Origin: Bacteroidales bacterium
GTDB taxonomy: Bacteria > Bacteroidota > Bacteroidia > Bacteroidales > F082
DNA length: 64,000 nt
Assembly: GCA_017632935.1 (NCBI GenBank)
Contig: JAGBQJ010000039.1
Span: 1 to 64,000 of the forward strand
Direction: 5' to 3'
Below, piece by piece: positions 46,995-55,659 of the stretch. Below the pieces are notes generated by a model. It made no database searches, was not told the DNA's origin, and was given only the letters and a program-made list of their open reading frames with translations. The translations under genes and the position numbers were made by a program. How positions within the stretch are numbered: position 1 is the first letter of the stretch; every line of letters starts with the position of its first letter.

Positions 46995-48291
46995 CCTCAT
47001 CCTCAACCGATTACGCGGCAAACGCGTCCTCATCCTCGGCTTCGGGCGCGAGGGCAAGTCTACACTGCGTTTCTTGAACAAATACATGCCTGATGCCGTT
47101 GTTGCCGTGGCCGACAAGAGCGCGATGGAAGGCGTGACGCATTCAGGAGAGCACTATCTTGAGGCGATGTACGACTATGACATCGTCATCAAGACGCCTG
47201 GCATCTCGCTGAAGGACTTTGACACGAAAGGCGTGGAGATCACCTCGCAGACCGACTTGTTCCTCAGTCAGTTCCACAGCCAAACCATCGGCATCACGGG
47301 CACCAAAGGCAAGAGCACCACAACGAGCCTCATCTATCATCTGCTGAAATCCTCGGGGTGTGATGCCATTCTCACGGGCAACATCGGCATTCCCTGCTTC
47401 GACATCATGGAGGACATCCATCCGGAGAGCATAGTGGTGTATGAACTGTCAGCGCATCAGCTGGAATATGTGCACAACAGTCCACGTGTGGGCGTGTTGC
47501 TCAATATCTTTGAAGAGCATCTCGACCATTTCGGTACTATGCAACGTTATGCGGAGGCCAAGCTCAACATCATGCGCTACATGGGCGAAGACGACACCGC
47601 CGTCATCCACGAGACCTTGATGGAAGACGCCTGGCGGCTGTTTGTTAACAACATCGTATTTTCCTTGTTCGACATGGATGATTTGGTAGACCGCACAGCC
47701 TTACCGCTGATCGGTGAACATAATTACATGAACGTCAAGGCAGCGTTGCTCGCCTGCTATGCCTATGGTGTGGATATCATAGAACTGATACCATATCTTT
47801 ATACCTTCAAGCCTTTGGAGCATCGTCTGGAACCTGCAGGCACCTTCGGTGGCGTGACCTTCATCAACGACAGCATCTCCACCATACCGCAGGCCGCCAT
47901 CTCGGCTTGTCAAGCCTTGGGGCGCGTCGACTTTCTGCTGCTCGGCGGCTTCGACCGTGGCATCGACTACCAGCCTTTAGCTGACTACCTAAAAGAATAC
48001 CCCGTGCCGCATCTGCTGTTTACAGGCAAGGCAGGGGAGAGGATGATGACTTTAATAAACGGGGCTTCAACAGGCTCAGCAACCTGTGACACTGAGGTCC
48101 CTGAGCCAGTCGAAGGGCCGTCCCTGTTTTATTATGCTTCCTTGGAAGAAGCCTTTGGATACATGACCACACACGCAAAACCAGGTGATGTCTGCCTCTT
48201 GTCACCCGCCGCCTCCAGCTATGATCAGTACAAGAACTTCGAGGAACGCGGCGCGAAATTCAAAACATTAGCACAACAATTTGGGAAATAA
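46987..48291 (+). CDS. murD2: MurD-family ligase, probable UDP-MurNAc-L-Ala--L-glutamate ligase
   Basis: A 434-residue Mur ligase. N-terminal Rossmann part GKRVLILGFGREGKSTLRFL, ATP loop GITGTKGKSTTTSLIYHLL (about 103), central HLDHFGTMQRYAEAKLNIM, and the C-terminal domain with EHRLEPAGTFGGVTFINDS and LLSPAASSYDQYKNFEERG. Because it overlaps the MurL-like gene, it is likely the MurD2 type, which adds L-Glu rather than D-Glu to UDP-MurNAc-L-Ala. Ordinary MurD remains the alternative. A palindromic repeat inserts STGSATCDTEVPEPVEGP at about residue 360, in a loop before the last strands. A good terminator follows (48297-48328). Confidence 0.8.
   Translation: MFDLILNRLRGKRVLILGFGREGKSTLRFLNKYMPDAVVAVADKSAMEGVTHSGEHYLEAMYDYDIVIKTPGISLKDFDTKGVEITSQTDLFLSQFHSQTIGITGTKGKSTTTSLIYHLLKSSGCDAILTGNIGIPCFDIMEDIHPESIVVYELSAHQLEYVHNSPRVGVLLNIFEEHLDHFGTMQRYAEAKLNIMRYMGEDDTAVIHETLMEDAWRLFVNNIVFSLFDMDDLVDRTALPLIGEHNYMNVKAALLACYAYGVDIIELIPYLYTFKPLEHRLEPAGTFGGVTFINDSISTIPQAAISACQALGRVDFLLLGGFDRGIDYQPLADYLKEYPVPHLLFTGKAGERMMTLINGASTGSATCDTEVPEPVEGPSLFYYASLEEAFGYMTTHAKPGDVCLLSPAASSYDQYKNFEERGAKFKTLAQQFGK
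48063..48120. repeat. In-frame palindromic element inside murD2
   Basis: TTCAACAGGCTCAG pairs with CTGAGCCAGTCGAAGG. It is a shorter relative of the element in murL, encoding STGS ... VPEPVEGP. Confidence 0.75.
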
Positions 48292-48296
48292 AAGAA

Positions 48297-48328
48297 AACC
48301 CGCTCGGAGTATTCCGAACGGGTTTTGT
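48297..48328 (+). terminator. Terminator after murD2
   Basis: AACCCGCTCGGA and TCCGAACGGGTT form a stem with loop GTAT, followed by TTGTTT. Confidence 0.75.
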
Positions 48329-48330
48329 TT

Positions 48331-48383
48331 GTAGAGACGTTACGTGCAACATCTGTAGAGACGCGCCGCGGCACGTTTCTACA
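48331..48383. repeat. GTAGAGACG palindromic repeat (one partial, one full copy)
   Basis: A partial copy GTAGAGACGTTACGTGCAAC is followed by the near-palindrome TGTAGAGACGCGCC ... GGCACGTTTCTACA (48354-48383). Related palindromes occur at 62790 and 62888. Confidence 0.7.
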
Positions 48384-48395
48384 TAAAATTGTTAT

Positions 48396-49706
48396 TTACA
48401 GCAAATCTTCCAGAATCTTTCCGCCTTCATATTCGGTGCCTTTGTATTCACCACCGCCTTCAAGCCAAACATTGCCTTCTTTGCAGTCGACAAAGGTGTT
48501 GCCGCTGTGGGTCACGTTGCCCCACTTCTCAATGCTCTCGACGCCCACGCCGTTGTAGAAGCAGGGACCGAACACGTTGTTCGTAAGAGTCAGTTTGGCT
48601 TCACTGCGGATGTAGAGGCAACATCTTTCGGTCCAGCCGTCGCTCGTGCCGCAGTTCTTGATTTGGCAGTAGTTCATCACATTGTTGTTGCGCTTGCTGT
48701 CGAAGCGGATGCCGTTCCAGGCTTCGCCCTCTTCCTCGCAGAAGAATACGATGGGCTTCTCTTCGGTGCCATTGGCCACGAAACCACATTCATCGCCCAC
48801 ACCGATGCCTGTGTTGATGGGCATCATGAATTTAACACCAGGCTCAATGGTCAAGGTCTTGTTGCCGTCGAAACTGGTTCCATCAGGGAAATAGTAGGGG
48901 ATAGGCAACTCATGAATGGTTAAGTTTTCCTTCAATTCACCGGCACCATGTCTGCTACAGACCATATTTTTGCCATTGTTTTCGAAGGTGTTGCCAGCGC
49001 CGATGTTCTTACAAATGGCCTGGAAATCTTCGCTAATCCAAGGATAAGCGGCGCAGTTCTTGATGGTATTGTTCTCGAAAGCGGTGAAATAAGCCTCTTC
49101 GTATTCGGTGACGATACCCATGCCAAGGCTGCCGTCGATGAGACAATTCTTCATGCTAAGGCGACCATTGGCCAGATGCACCACACCTTCCCATTCGCCT
49201 TCACCGCTGCCACCGCGCAGGAATTGGACATACTCAAACTGGTTGTCGTTACGCTTGCTGTCGATTTTGACATTATGCCATGAGCCATTGCTATTGTTGT
49301 TGGTGGGACCTTCAAGGATGATAGGTTTCTCTTCGGTGCCGACCATTCTTAGTCCGGCGTTTTCGCCTACACCGATGCCACCGTCCGTACCAGTAAACAT
49401 AATAGTCACGCCCGGTTCGATGGTGAGGAGAGCGTTTCCATTGACGTTGACCCAGCCATCGATGATGTAGTCCACGCCAAGACCGAGGTCAGGCCAAGTG
49501 ACATTGGCATCGATGCTGCCTGAAAACTCGGTCGGGACACCTTCACCGTTTGTGGCGTTGTTTACGGTGGTGTTGTTTTCTGTGTTCTCAGTGTTGTTGC
49601 TGTTGTTGACGTTGTTGTTGTCAATCTTCTTGGGACCGTTGCTGCAACCAGCCAACAGCGCGATGGCAAGCAATGCAATGCCCATAGTTTGGAATAATCT
49701 CTTCAT
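48396..49706 (-). CDS. Parallel beta-helix lipoprotein
   Basis: A 436-residue exported lipoprotein with lipobox LLAGC (residue 21) and a long Asn/Thr-rich spacer. The body has two similar halves of right-handed beta-helix character: each starts with LLTIEPGVTIMF-like text (also TLTIEPGVKFMM), then GIGVGENAGLRMVGTEEKPI or GIGVGDECGFVANGTEEKPI, and KIDSKRNDNQFEYVQF or RFDSKRNNNVMNYCQI. This is the pattern of DUF1565/NosD-like surface proteins. The function is unknown, perhaps polysaccharide binding. Confidence 0.8.
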   Translation of the reverse strand: MKRLFQTMGIALLAIALLAGCSNGPKKIDNNNVNNSNNTENTENNTTVNNATNGEGVPTEFSGSIDANVTWPDLGLGVDYIIDGWVNVNGNALLTIEPGVTIMFTGTDGGIGVGENAGLRMVGTEEKPIILEGPTNNNSNGSWHNVKIDSKRNDNQFEYVQFLRGGSGEGEWEGVVHLANGRLSMKNCLIDGSLGMGIVTEYEEAYFTAFENNTIKNCAAYPWISEDFQAICKNIGAGNTFENNGKNMVCSRHGAGELKENLTIHELPIPYYFPDGTSFDGNKTLTIEPGVKFMMPINTGIGVGDECGFVANGTEEKPIVFFCEEEGEAWNGIRFDSKRNNNVMNYCQIKNCGTSDGWTERCCLYIRSEAKLTLTNNVFGPCFYNGVGVESIEKWGNVTHSGNTFVDCKEGNVWLEGGGEYKGTEYEGGKILEDLL

Positions 49707-49745
49707 GATTTGTAGTTTTTGTATTACTATATGATTTGTTCGTTT

Positions 49746-50693
49746 TTATGATTTCTTTCCGACTTTGACGGTCTTGCCGCTGTTGTCACTGCCGCCGTTG
49801 TTGTTAGTCTTTCCACTCTTCGGTTTGGTAGTGCTTTGAGCCTTTGCAGCGTTTGATGACTTGGTAGTGGTGGTCTTAGTGGTCTTGGGTTTGCTCGTTG
49901 TCGAGCTCGGCGTGGTCATCTTGTAGCCTGCGGCTTCAGCCAAGTCTTTAATGTGGGCAGCACGTTTATGGGTGTCGGGGTGGGTGGAGAGCAATTCTGT
50001 CAATGTGCCTTGCTGACCAGTATCGCCGCCAAGGTTAATCAACACGTTCAGAGCATGATACATGGCATACGGGTCCACGCCATTTTGGACGCAGAATTGG
50101 AAAGCGGTTTCGTCGGCTTGTGTCTCTTGACGACGTGAATAGGCATTGCTGGCCAACTGTTGTCCAAGATCTCCAAGGAATCCTTGTGATATGGCACCTG
50201 CTGTTTGACTGAAGGCACCGATGCCATAGCGGGCGGCTACCATAAGATAGGCGGCACGATATGCGTCTCGAACATCTTTATTAATAAGGTGTCCCAACTC
50301 GTGTCCAATGACGGCAAACACCTCGTCGTCGTTCATGGCATCCATCAAGGCGCTGTAGACGCGCACACTACCATCGCCGCTGGCAAAAGCATTGACCGTA
50401 TTGGATTGATACACTTTGTAATTCAGGTTCAAGTCTTTGATGTTGTGGAAACGCGCCATAATGCGGTCCAAGCGTTGTGTGTAACTGTTGTCGGCAGGCA
50501 GAATTGTGTTCTGTCCATCGGCTTCCACCATGTATTGGCTGCACAGCTGGGCAATCTCCGCATCGCTGATGGTCAAGGCTTGTACGGCGGCAGCTCCCGC
50601 GTTGATGGCGGAGTTCTGGTCCACGATTTTCAAGGATGAGCAACTGGTCATCATCATGACGGCCAAAGCTCCGATAAGTGCTAATTTCTTCAT
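49746..50693 (-). CDS. M48-family metalloprotease lipoprotein
   Basis: A 315-residue exported protease. Lipobox MMTSC (Cys near residue 18); the zinc-binding motif VFAVIGHELGHLINKD lies around residue 130 and the third ligand region YSRRQETQADETAFQFCVQ around 190. This is the BepA/LoiP-like M48 layout used for outer-membrane quality control. The last 60 residues are a low-complexity Ser/Thr/Lys tail (TTKTTTTKSSNAAKAQSTTK), not needed for catalysis. A perfect -7 box is at 50733-50740. Confidence 0.92.
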   Translation of the reverse strand: MKKLALIGALAVMMMTSCSSLKIVDQNSAINAGAAAVQALTISDAEIAQLCSQYMVEADGQNTILPADNSYTQRLDRIMARFHNIKDLNLNYKVYQSNTVNAFASGDGSVRVYSALMDAMNDDEVFAVIGHELGHLINKDVRDAYRAAYLMVAARYGIGAFSQTAGAISQGFLGDLGQQLASNAYSRRQETQADETAFQFCVQNGVDPYAMYHALNVLINLGGDTGQQGTLTELLSTHPDTHKRAAHIKDLAEAAGYKMTTPSSTTSKPKTTKTTTTKSSNAAKAQSTTKPKSGKTNNNGGSDNSGKTVKVGKKS

Positions 50694-50732
50694 ATTGAAT
50701 AAGTTTAATATTTGTCTTCCGATTTAACCTTG

Positions 50733-50811
50733 CAAAAATACTGCATAATGATGGATTTTTTTCAAAAAAACGCATTTTTTTCTTGCATGTTCCAAAATTA
50801 ATGTATTTTTG
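50733..50811. promoter_or_regulatory. Divergent promoters of M48 protease and SPFH genes
   Basis: TATTTTTG on the minus strand (50733-50740) and TATTTTTG on the plus strand (50804-50811). Confidence 0.6.
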
Positions 50812-50844
50812 CCACATCAAAATAATATCAAAATAATATCATCT

Positions 50845-51789
50845 ATGGAAACGAAAGAATTTGAATTTAAAGGATTTGCGATGAACGGATTCATCGCATT
50901 GTTCATCGAACTTGCCATCATTGGACTGAGCATTGCGGGTATTGTTGCATTTGCACTCGGCGTGTTTCATACACCTATTCTCTCCGTCATTGGGTTTTTG
51001 CTTGCATGCATTTGGCCCATCGGTTTACGCAAGCTGGAACCTAACGAGGCCATGGTGATGCTGTTCTTCGGCAAATACAAAGGCACCTTTACCAAGACGG
51101 GCTTCCACTGGGTCAATCCTTTCATGACTTCCAAGAAAGTCTCGCTCCGCGCCCGTAACCTCAACCCCGACAACATCAAGGTCAACGACAAGACAGGTAA
51201 CCCCATCATGATCGGGCAAATCTTGGTATGGAAACTGAAAGACACCTACAAGGCCATGTTTGAGATCGACTCGCAGACCATGGCGGGTGGCTCGGCAGGC
51301 AGCACGGCTACAGTATCTGTCTCCAACCGAATGAAAGCCTTCGAAAGCTTCATCAAGGTGCAGAGTGATGCCGCTTTGCGTGAGGTGGCTGGTATGTATG
51401 CCTATGATGAGAACGAAGCTGAAGCCGATGAGCTGACCCTTCGTTCTGGTGGTAAGGAAATCAATGATGTGCTGCTGAGCAAGCTGAATGAGCGTCTGGC
51501 CATGTCGGGCTTGGAGGTGCTTGAAGCAAGAATCAACTACTTGGCCTATTCGCCTGAGATTGCCGCCGTGATGTTGCGCCGTCAGCAGGCTGCCGCCATC
51601 ATCTCGGCCCGTGAGAAGATCGTGGAAGGCGCCGTGTCGATGGTCAAGATGGCCCTGGACAAGCTGAAAGACGAAGACGTCGTCGAACTCGACGAGGAAC
51701 GCAAGGCCGCCATGGTGAGCAACCTCATGGTGGTGCTCTGCGCCGACGAGTCGGCGCAACCGGTGGTGAATACGGGAAGCCTATACTAA
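50845..51789 (+). CDS. SPFH (band 7/prohibitin) domain membrane protein
   Basis: A 314-residue protein. Two adjacent N-terminal membrane segments (residues 12-60) are followed by an SPFH domain: [40 protein letters not shown] and [21 protein letters not shown] helical flotillin-like tail follows ([20 protein letters not shown]). SPFH proteins scaffold membrane microdomains and regulate membrane proteases. It precedes a PH-like membrane protein and a CPBP protease, with a gap of 142 bp that contains hairpin repeats. Confidence 0.9.
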   Translation: METKEFEFKGFAMNGFIALFIELAIIGLSIAGIVAFALGVFHTPILSVIGFLLACIWPIGLRKLEPNEAMVMLFFGKYKGTFTKTGFHWVNPFMTSKKVSLRARNLNPDNIKVNDKTGNPIMIGQILVWKLKDTYKAMFEIDSQTMAGGSAGSTATVSVSNRMKAFESFIKVQSDAALREVAGMYAYDENEAEADELTLRSGGKEINDVLLSKLNERLAMSGLEVLEARINYLAYSPEIAAVMLRRQQAAAIISAREKIVEGAVSMVKMALDKLKDEDVVELDEERKAAMVSNLMVVLCADESAQPVVNTGSLY

Positions 51790-51829
51790 TCTGAAAACGA
51801 CACAACCCAATCCTAAGCCGTCATGGCGG

Positions 51830-51910
51830 ACAAGGATCCGCCATCTCCTGAGCACGAAGACGATACCCTTCTTTTCAGGAAATTGCGGGTCAAGCCCGCA
51901 ATGAGGCTAA
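51830..51910. repeat. Two hairpin repeats between SPFH and PH-domain genes
   Basis: ATGGCGGA ... TCCGCCAT (about 51834-51854) and ATTGCGGGTCAAGCCCGCAAT (51884-51904, in two arms of GCGGG/CCCGC) followed by GAGGC. The second unit resembles the inner hairpin of the repeat at 35106-35158. Confidence 0.6.
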
Positions 51911-51931
51911 GGCAAAAAACCAATAGAAACA

Positions 51932-52717
51932 ATGGAAATCTTCGATTATATTAATTTAGGGTTAGGCTTGCTTCTTATTGTGGTGGGCCTGCTGTGCTAC
52001 CGTAACCCCAATCTGATTAACCCTTACGGTGGCATGTCGCCCGAAAGGAAAGCCTTGGTCGACATCGAAGGTCTGAAAAGGGTGGTGGCCATCGCCTTTT
52101 GCGCAACCGGTTTTCTGTTGATTGTCACGGCCACGCTCTCCATGACCAAAGTCATTGGCGAGATGACGGGCGTGTATGTAATGATTGCACTGGTGACGGC
52201 CATGATGGTGCCCCTGTTTATTGCCATGTGGAGATACAACGGCTTTGGTCGTGATAAAGAAAACCGCCTTTCCTATGATGCCAAACAGAGGGAAAAAAAG
52301 AAAAACAAGATCACGATCTGGGTTGTGGTTATCATTACCTTGTTATCTTTGGCTTTGATACCGATTCTCTTCTTCTGGGGCAACAAAGGGCCCAAGTATG
52401 AAATTTCAAGCGATTGCATCAAAGTGAAGGGTGGGGGATACCACGCGACGATTCTCGTTGCCGACATCACCTCGGACAGCGTTTGGGAGCACTGGCCAGG
52501 CATTGCCTTGCGCACCAACGGCATGTCGACCAATAAAGCCAACATGGGACATTTCCGCCTGAAGAACGATGAAAACTGTATGCTGTTTATTCATAAAGAT
52601 GGTGGCCCCTTGCTTGAACTGCGCACCGCTGATGGCGGGTTGTATTATTTGAATTGTGCCAAGGAGGAAGAAACGCTTGAGATGATAGAACAAGTGAAAA
52701 AAGAAATCAAACCATGA
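51932..52717 (+). CDS. Membrane protein with DUF3784-like and bacterial PH domains
   Basis: A 261-residue protein. Residues 1-95 contain three hydrophobic helices with LLIVVGLLCYRNPNLINPYG and SPERKALVDIEGLKRVVA, resembling DUF3784. A charged linker (DAKQREKKKNK) and a fourth helix (120-145) precede a soluble domain from about 155 to the end: YEISSDCIKVKGGGYHATIL, FRLKNDENCMLFIHKDGGP. This fits the bacterial PH domain family. It overlaps the CPBP protease gene by 4 bp (ATGA), so they are coupled. Confidence 0.75.
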   Translation: MEIFDYINLGLGLLLIVVGLLCYRNPNLINPYGGMSPERKALVDIEGLKRVVAIAFCATGFLLIVTATLSMTKVIGEMTGVYVMIALVTAMMVPLFIAMWRYNGFGRDKENRLSYDAKQREKKKNKITIWVVVIITLLSLALIPILFFWGNKGPKYEISSDCIKVKGGGYHATILVADITSDSVWEHWPGIALRTNGMSTNKANMGHFRLKNDENCMLFIHKDGGPLLELRTADGGLYYLNCAKEEETLEMIEQVKKEIKP

Positions 52718-53706
52718 AAAAAGCAATAAAATACGCCATAGCCGTCTGCCTCTTCAGCTGGGCGATGTTTGCCGTAGCCCATTGGGGGTTCGGCATAGGC
52801 GCTGACACCCCTAAGGGGCTTATGGCCTTCTCCGTGGTGTATATGTTTTTCCCGCTCATTACAGCCTTGGTGTTGCAAGCCATCGACAAGGAGAAATTCA
52901 ACCACACGGGCTTGGTCAACTTCAAGGTGTCGTGGGTGTGGGTGGTGGCCTGGCTGCTGCCTTTGGTGATGACTTTGGTCTGCATCCCCGTGAATGGCTT
53001 GATGCCAGGTGTTGAGCTCAAATACAACGCCGAGCAGCTCATCAACCAATACCATGTGCCTGAAGACCAGCAAGAAATGGTGCGTGAGCAGATGGGGCAG
53101 ATGCCCGCCTATCTGATGATTATCATCACGCTGGTCAGCGGCCTGATCGCAGGCGTCACCATCAATGCGATCTGTGCCTTCGGCGAGGAATACGGCTGGC
53201 GCAATTACCTTGTCTGCGCCTTACGTGAGGTGAAGTTTTGGCCGGCGGCCTTGTTCATCGGCATCGTGTGGGGCATCTGGCATTTCCCGCTCATCCTGAT
53301 GGGCCACAACTATCCGAACGAGCCGCAATGGGGCGTCTTGCTGATGGTAGTGATGTGCATCCTGTTGGGTGTCATCGAATTGTATTTCGTGCTGAAGTCC
53401 AAGTCGATGGTGGTGGCCGCCATTATGCACGGCACTTTCAACGCTGTCGCTGGCGTGGTCATCTATTTCACTTTGGGCGGCAACGACTTTCTGAATGGCA
53501 TGACTGGTCTGTCAGGCTTCATCGTCATGACAGTGACCATCTTGTGTATTTGGATTTACGATAAATACATCGCCAAGAACAACATCCTCTCGATGACCTT
53601 AGGCGAGTCTTTAAGACGCGAGACTACGAGACACGAGACTCGTGACGATGGTTCCGTCTCGTGTCCCGAAGTCTCGTGTCCCGCGTCCAAAACAGAAAGG
53701 ATTTGA
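52714..53706 (+). CDS. CPBP family intramembrane glutamic protease
   Basis: A 330-residue membrane protein with eight or so helices. The CPBP (Rce1-like, ABI) motifs are complete: FGEEYGWRNYLVCALRE with the catalytic Glu-Glu, FIGIVWGIWHFPLILMGHN and AAIMHGTFNAVAGVVIYF. Normal family members end soon after the last helix; here about 30 extra residues (RRETTRHETRDDGSVSCPEV and the rest) are encoded by a palindromic repeat at 53620-53675. The tail is probably neutral for function. It follows the PH-domain gene in an operon. Confidence 0.9.
   Translation: MKKAIKYAIAVCLFSWAMFAVAHWGFGIGADTPKGLMAFSVVYMFFPLITALVLQAIDKEKFNHTGLVNFKVSWVWVVAWLLPLVMTLVCIPVNGLMPGVELKYNAEQLINQYHVPEDQQEMVREQMGQMPAYLMIIITLVSGLIAGVTINAICAFGEEYGWRNYLVCALREVKFWPAALFIGIVWGIWHFPLILMGHNYPNEPQWGVLLMVVMCILLGVIELYFVLKSKSMVVAAIMHGTFNAVAGVVIYFTLGGNDFLNGMTGLSGFIVMTVTILCIWIYDKYIAKNNILSMTLGESLRRETTRHETRDDGSVSCPEVSCPASKTERI
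53620..53675. repeat. Palindromic repeat that encodes the CPBP C-terminal tail
   Basis: The arm at 53620-53639 (GAGACTACGAGACACGAGAC) pairs with the arm at 53656-53675 (GTCTCGTGTCCCGAAGTCTC) with two mismatches; a further GTCTCGTGTCCCGCGTC follows. The element lies within the reading frame. Confidence 0.7.
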
Positions 53707-53708
53707 CG

Positions 53709-53876
53709 ATGGCGAAGGAGAAAGACAATACGAACAAAACCTTTCTGCTCCGCGTCGATAACGAGACGATGGATGCGGTAGAAAAATGGGCCGCTGACGA
53801 ATTCCGCTCCGTCAACGGCCAATTGCAGTGGATCATCGCCGAAGCGCTGAAAAAGAGTGGGCGTAAAAAGAAATAA
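53709..53876 (+). CDS. Small Arc-type ribbon-helix-helix protein
   Basis: A 55-residue protein: KTFLLRVDNETMDAVEKWAA then DEFRSVNGQLQWIIAEALKK. This is the sequence pattern of Arc/MetJ-type ribbon-helix-helix DNA-binding proteins, where the first strand (TFLLRV) pairs in the dimer. It begins 2 bp after the CPBP stop and is probably in the same operon. No toxin gene is adjacent, so a role as an antitoxin is not supported. Confidence 0.8.
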   Translation: MAKEKDNTNKTFLLRVDNETMDAVEKWAADEFRSVNGQLQWIIAEALKKSGRKKK

Positions 53877-53885
53877 ATTGGTATT

Positions 53886-54074
53886 ATGGATAATGAATTA
53901 TTGATTTTGATTATCGTTGCCATCTTCCTTGTCATACAAGCCGTGGTTGGTGGATTAATAGCCCGCAGGCGCGGCAAATCGTTTTGGTTATGGTTTGCTG
54001 TATGTCTCCTGCTCGTGTTCCCGATAGGGTTTATCCGTATGTTGCTGGGCACCCGGGACGACTGGATGCCGTAA
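53886..54074 (+). CDS. Small membrane protein of unknown function
   Basis: A 62-residue protein with two hydrophobic helices (LLILIIVAIFLVIQAVVGGL and FWLWFAVCLLLVFPIGF) joined by the basic turn ARRRGKS. The family resembles small PLDc_N-like or superinfection-type membrane proteins only loosely, so I leave it unnamed. It follows the ribbon-helix-helix gene by 9 bp. Confidence 0.55.
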   Translation: MDNELLILIIVAIFLVIQAVVGGLIARRRGKSFWLWFAVCLLLVFPIGFIRMLLGTRDDWMP

Positions 54075-54093
54075 CAATCTAAATCAAAAAGAG

Positions 54094-55021
54094 ATGAAAA
54101 CGAGAATCTGCAACCTTATCATACTATTGTTTTTCGTTATTGGGTCATCGTTTGCCCAAATTGAAGGATATTGGAAAGGCAAAATCGACCTTGGCGGGCT
54201 ACAACTGGAGTTGGCTTTTGACATTGCGTCAACGGAGAACGGATATTCCGCCACTTTAGATGTGCCAGCCCAAAGCGCCTTCGGTATTCCTGTCGATGAG
54301 ACCGTGTTTCAGGACAACCATTTGCAGATGACGATGTCAGCAATGGGGGCCAGCTATTCGGGCACTTTGAAAGACAAGGTCATTGAAGGCCAGTTCGTGC
54401 AACATGGCATGACTTTCCCTTTGATCCTTGAAAAAGGGGAGAAGGAAGCACAACAAATGGCACGTCCGCAAGACCCGCAACCGCCATTCAATTATCATAT
54501 TGAGGAAGTGACATTCGTCAATGAAAAAGAAGGCAACACCATCGGGTATGACGGAAGAATCTGTACAATTCAGCAGCAACACCAATGCCCAACTGTTTGA
54601 CATCATTGAGGCCTCAAGCAATAGGGAAGAGGCTGATAGTTTAATGTGTCAGTTGGTGCAAGGTTGGGGCTACAGCGAGGAGTTGACCGAACAGACCGTG
54701 TCGGGAATGACTTCACCGTGGATGTATTATTTCCTGAAATACGACCCTACAGATGCCATTGTGCAGACCCAATGTCCTGCCTTGTTGCTGAATGGCTCCA
54801 AGGACTTGCAAGTGATTGCCTCGCAAAATCTTCCCGCCTACGAGAAAATCATTGCCGAGCATGGCAAAACCAACCTGACCTTGCGCGAGATGCCGGATTT
54901 GAACCATTTGTTCCAGCATTGCGAGACGGGCTCGCCTAATGAGTATTTCACTATTGATGAGACTATTTCGATTGAGGTGTTGGAGATAGTAATTGGATTT
55001 GTGAAGAGAATTTCCAATTAA
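54094..55021 (+). pseudogene. Exported alpha/beta hydrolase with internal deletion and frameshift
   Basis: The first part (54094-54600) encodes a signal peptide and the N-terminal beta domain typical of Bacteroidales exported hydrolases (IEGYWKGKIDLGGLQLELAF ... EEVTFVNEKEGNTI). The second part, in another frame (54521-55021), encodes the C-terminal third of the hydrolase: AQLFDIIEASSNREEA, CPALLLNGSKDLQVIASQNL (catalytic Asp region) and MPDLNHLFQHC (catalytic His). The middle third with the nucleophile GHSEGG-type motif is missing, and the junction near 54546 shifts the frame. The gene cannot give an active enzyme. Confidence 0.75.
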
Positions 55022-55044
55022 TCCGAAGTCATTCCATTTTTCTT

Positions 55045-55052
55045 TATATTTG
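55045..55052 (+). promoter_or_regulatory. -7 promoter box of the sigma factor-caspase operon
   Basis: TATATTTG, a perfect match, 22 bp upstream of the sigma factor ATG at 55075. Confidence 0.6.
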
Positions 55053-55074
55053 TCGCCACAATTCAGTTTCATGG

Positions 55075-55659
55075 ATGACAAGGAAGCAGTGGCATAAAAT
55101 GGAATGTTTGTCGGACCGTCAGTTGGTGAGTTTACTTCTCGCCAACGACGAGGAAGCGGTAGAGTATGTATTTTTCCATCGCTGCAACGGCATGTTTTCC
55201 CATGTTATCAGCGATGTTTTTCGATCGCAAGTCAAGAAAGAGGAGCTGATTACGGATTTCTATCTTTTTCTGAGCGCGGATGAATGGCGTCGTTTGCGTC
55301 AGTTCGAGTTCAGGTCGGAGTTGAATACCTGGATGACGATTGTCGCCATCCGGTTTTTTCGTCAAAAGAAAGCTGACATGCAGACTACTTTATCGGATTT
55401 GGAGCCTCCATTAATACAAAATGTAGGTCAAATTGCCGATGATTTTGACATCTTCGACGAAATATCGCGAGTGGAACTATATGAAGCCATCGATGGGCTT
55501 CCCAAGCCCCGTGAGCGTTTTGCTCTGTTGGGTGTACTGGCGGGGAAAAAGACGGAAACGATAGCAGAAGAATTGGGTGTTACCGTCACTGCTGTATATA
55601 ATCTGACCAAGAAAGCCAAAATGGCATTGAAAGAAAGGATGAAAGGAAGAACGAAATGA
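55075..55659 (+). CDS. ECF-type RNA polymerase sigma factor
   Basis: A 194-residue sigma-70 factor with only regions 2 and 4. Region 2: VEYVFFHRCNGMFSHVISDV to FRSELNTWMTIVAIRFFRQK. Region 4: EAIDGLPKPRERFALLGVLA and KTETIAEELGVTVTAVYNLT, the helix-turn-helix that reads the -35 element. The start may be the ATG at 55075 or the one at 55099 (MECLSDRQL). It overlaps the next gene by 4 bp (ATGA). It should direct transcription of a regulon that may include its own operon. Confidence 0.88.
   Translation: MTRKQWHKMECLSDRQLVSLLLANDEEAVEYVFFHRCNGMFSHVISDVFRSQVKKEELITDFYLFLSADEWRRLRQFEFRSELNTWMTIVAIRFFRQKKADMQTTLSDLEPPLIQNVGQIADDFDIFDEISRVELYEAIDGLPKPRERFALLGVLAGKKTETIAEELGVTVTAVYNLTKKAKMALKERMKGRTK

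Noticed and set aside
53709-54074. Toxin-antitoxin pair (ribbon-helix-helix plus small membrane protein)
   Set aside because: The small membrane protein has no toxin features and the genes follow the CPBP gene in one operon; the evidence is too weak.
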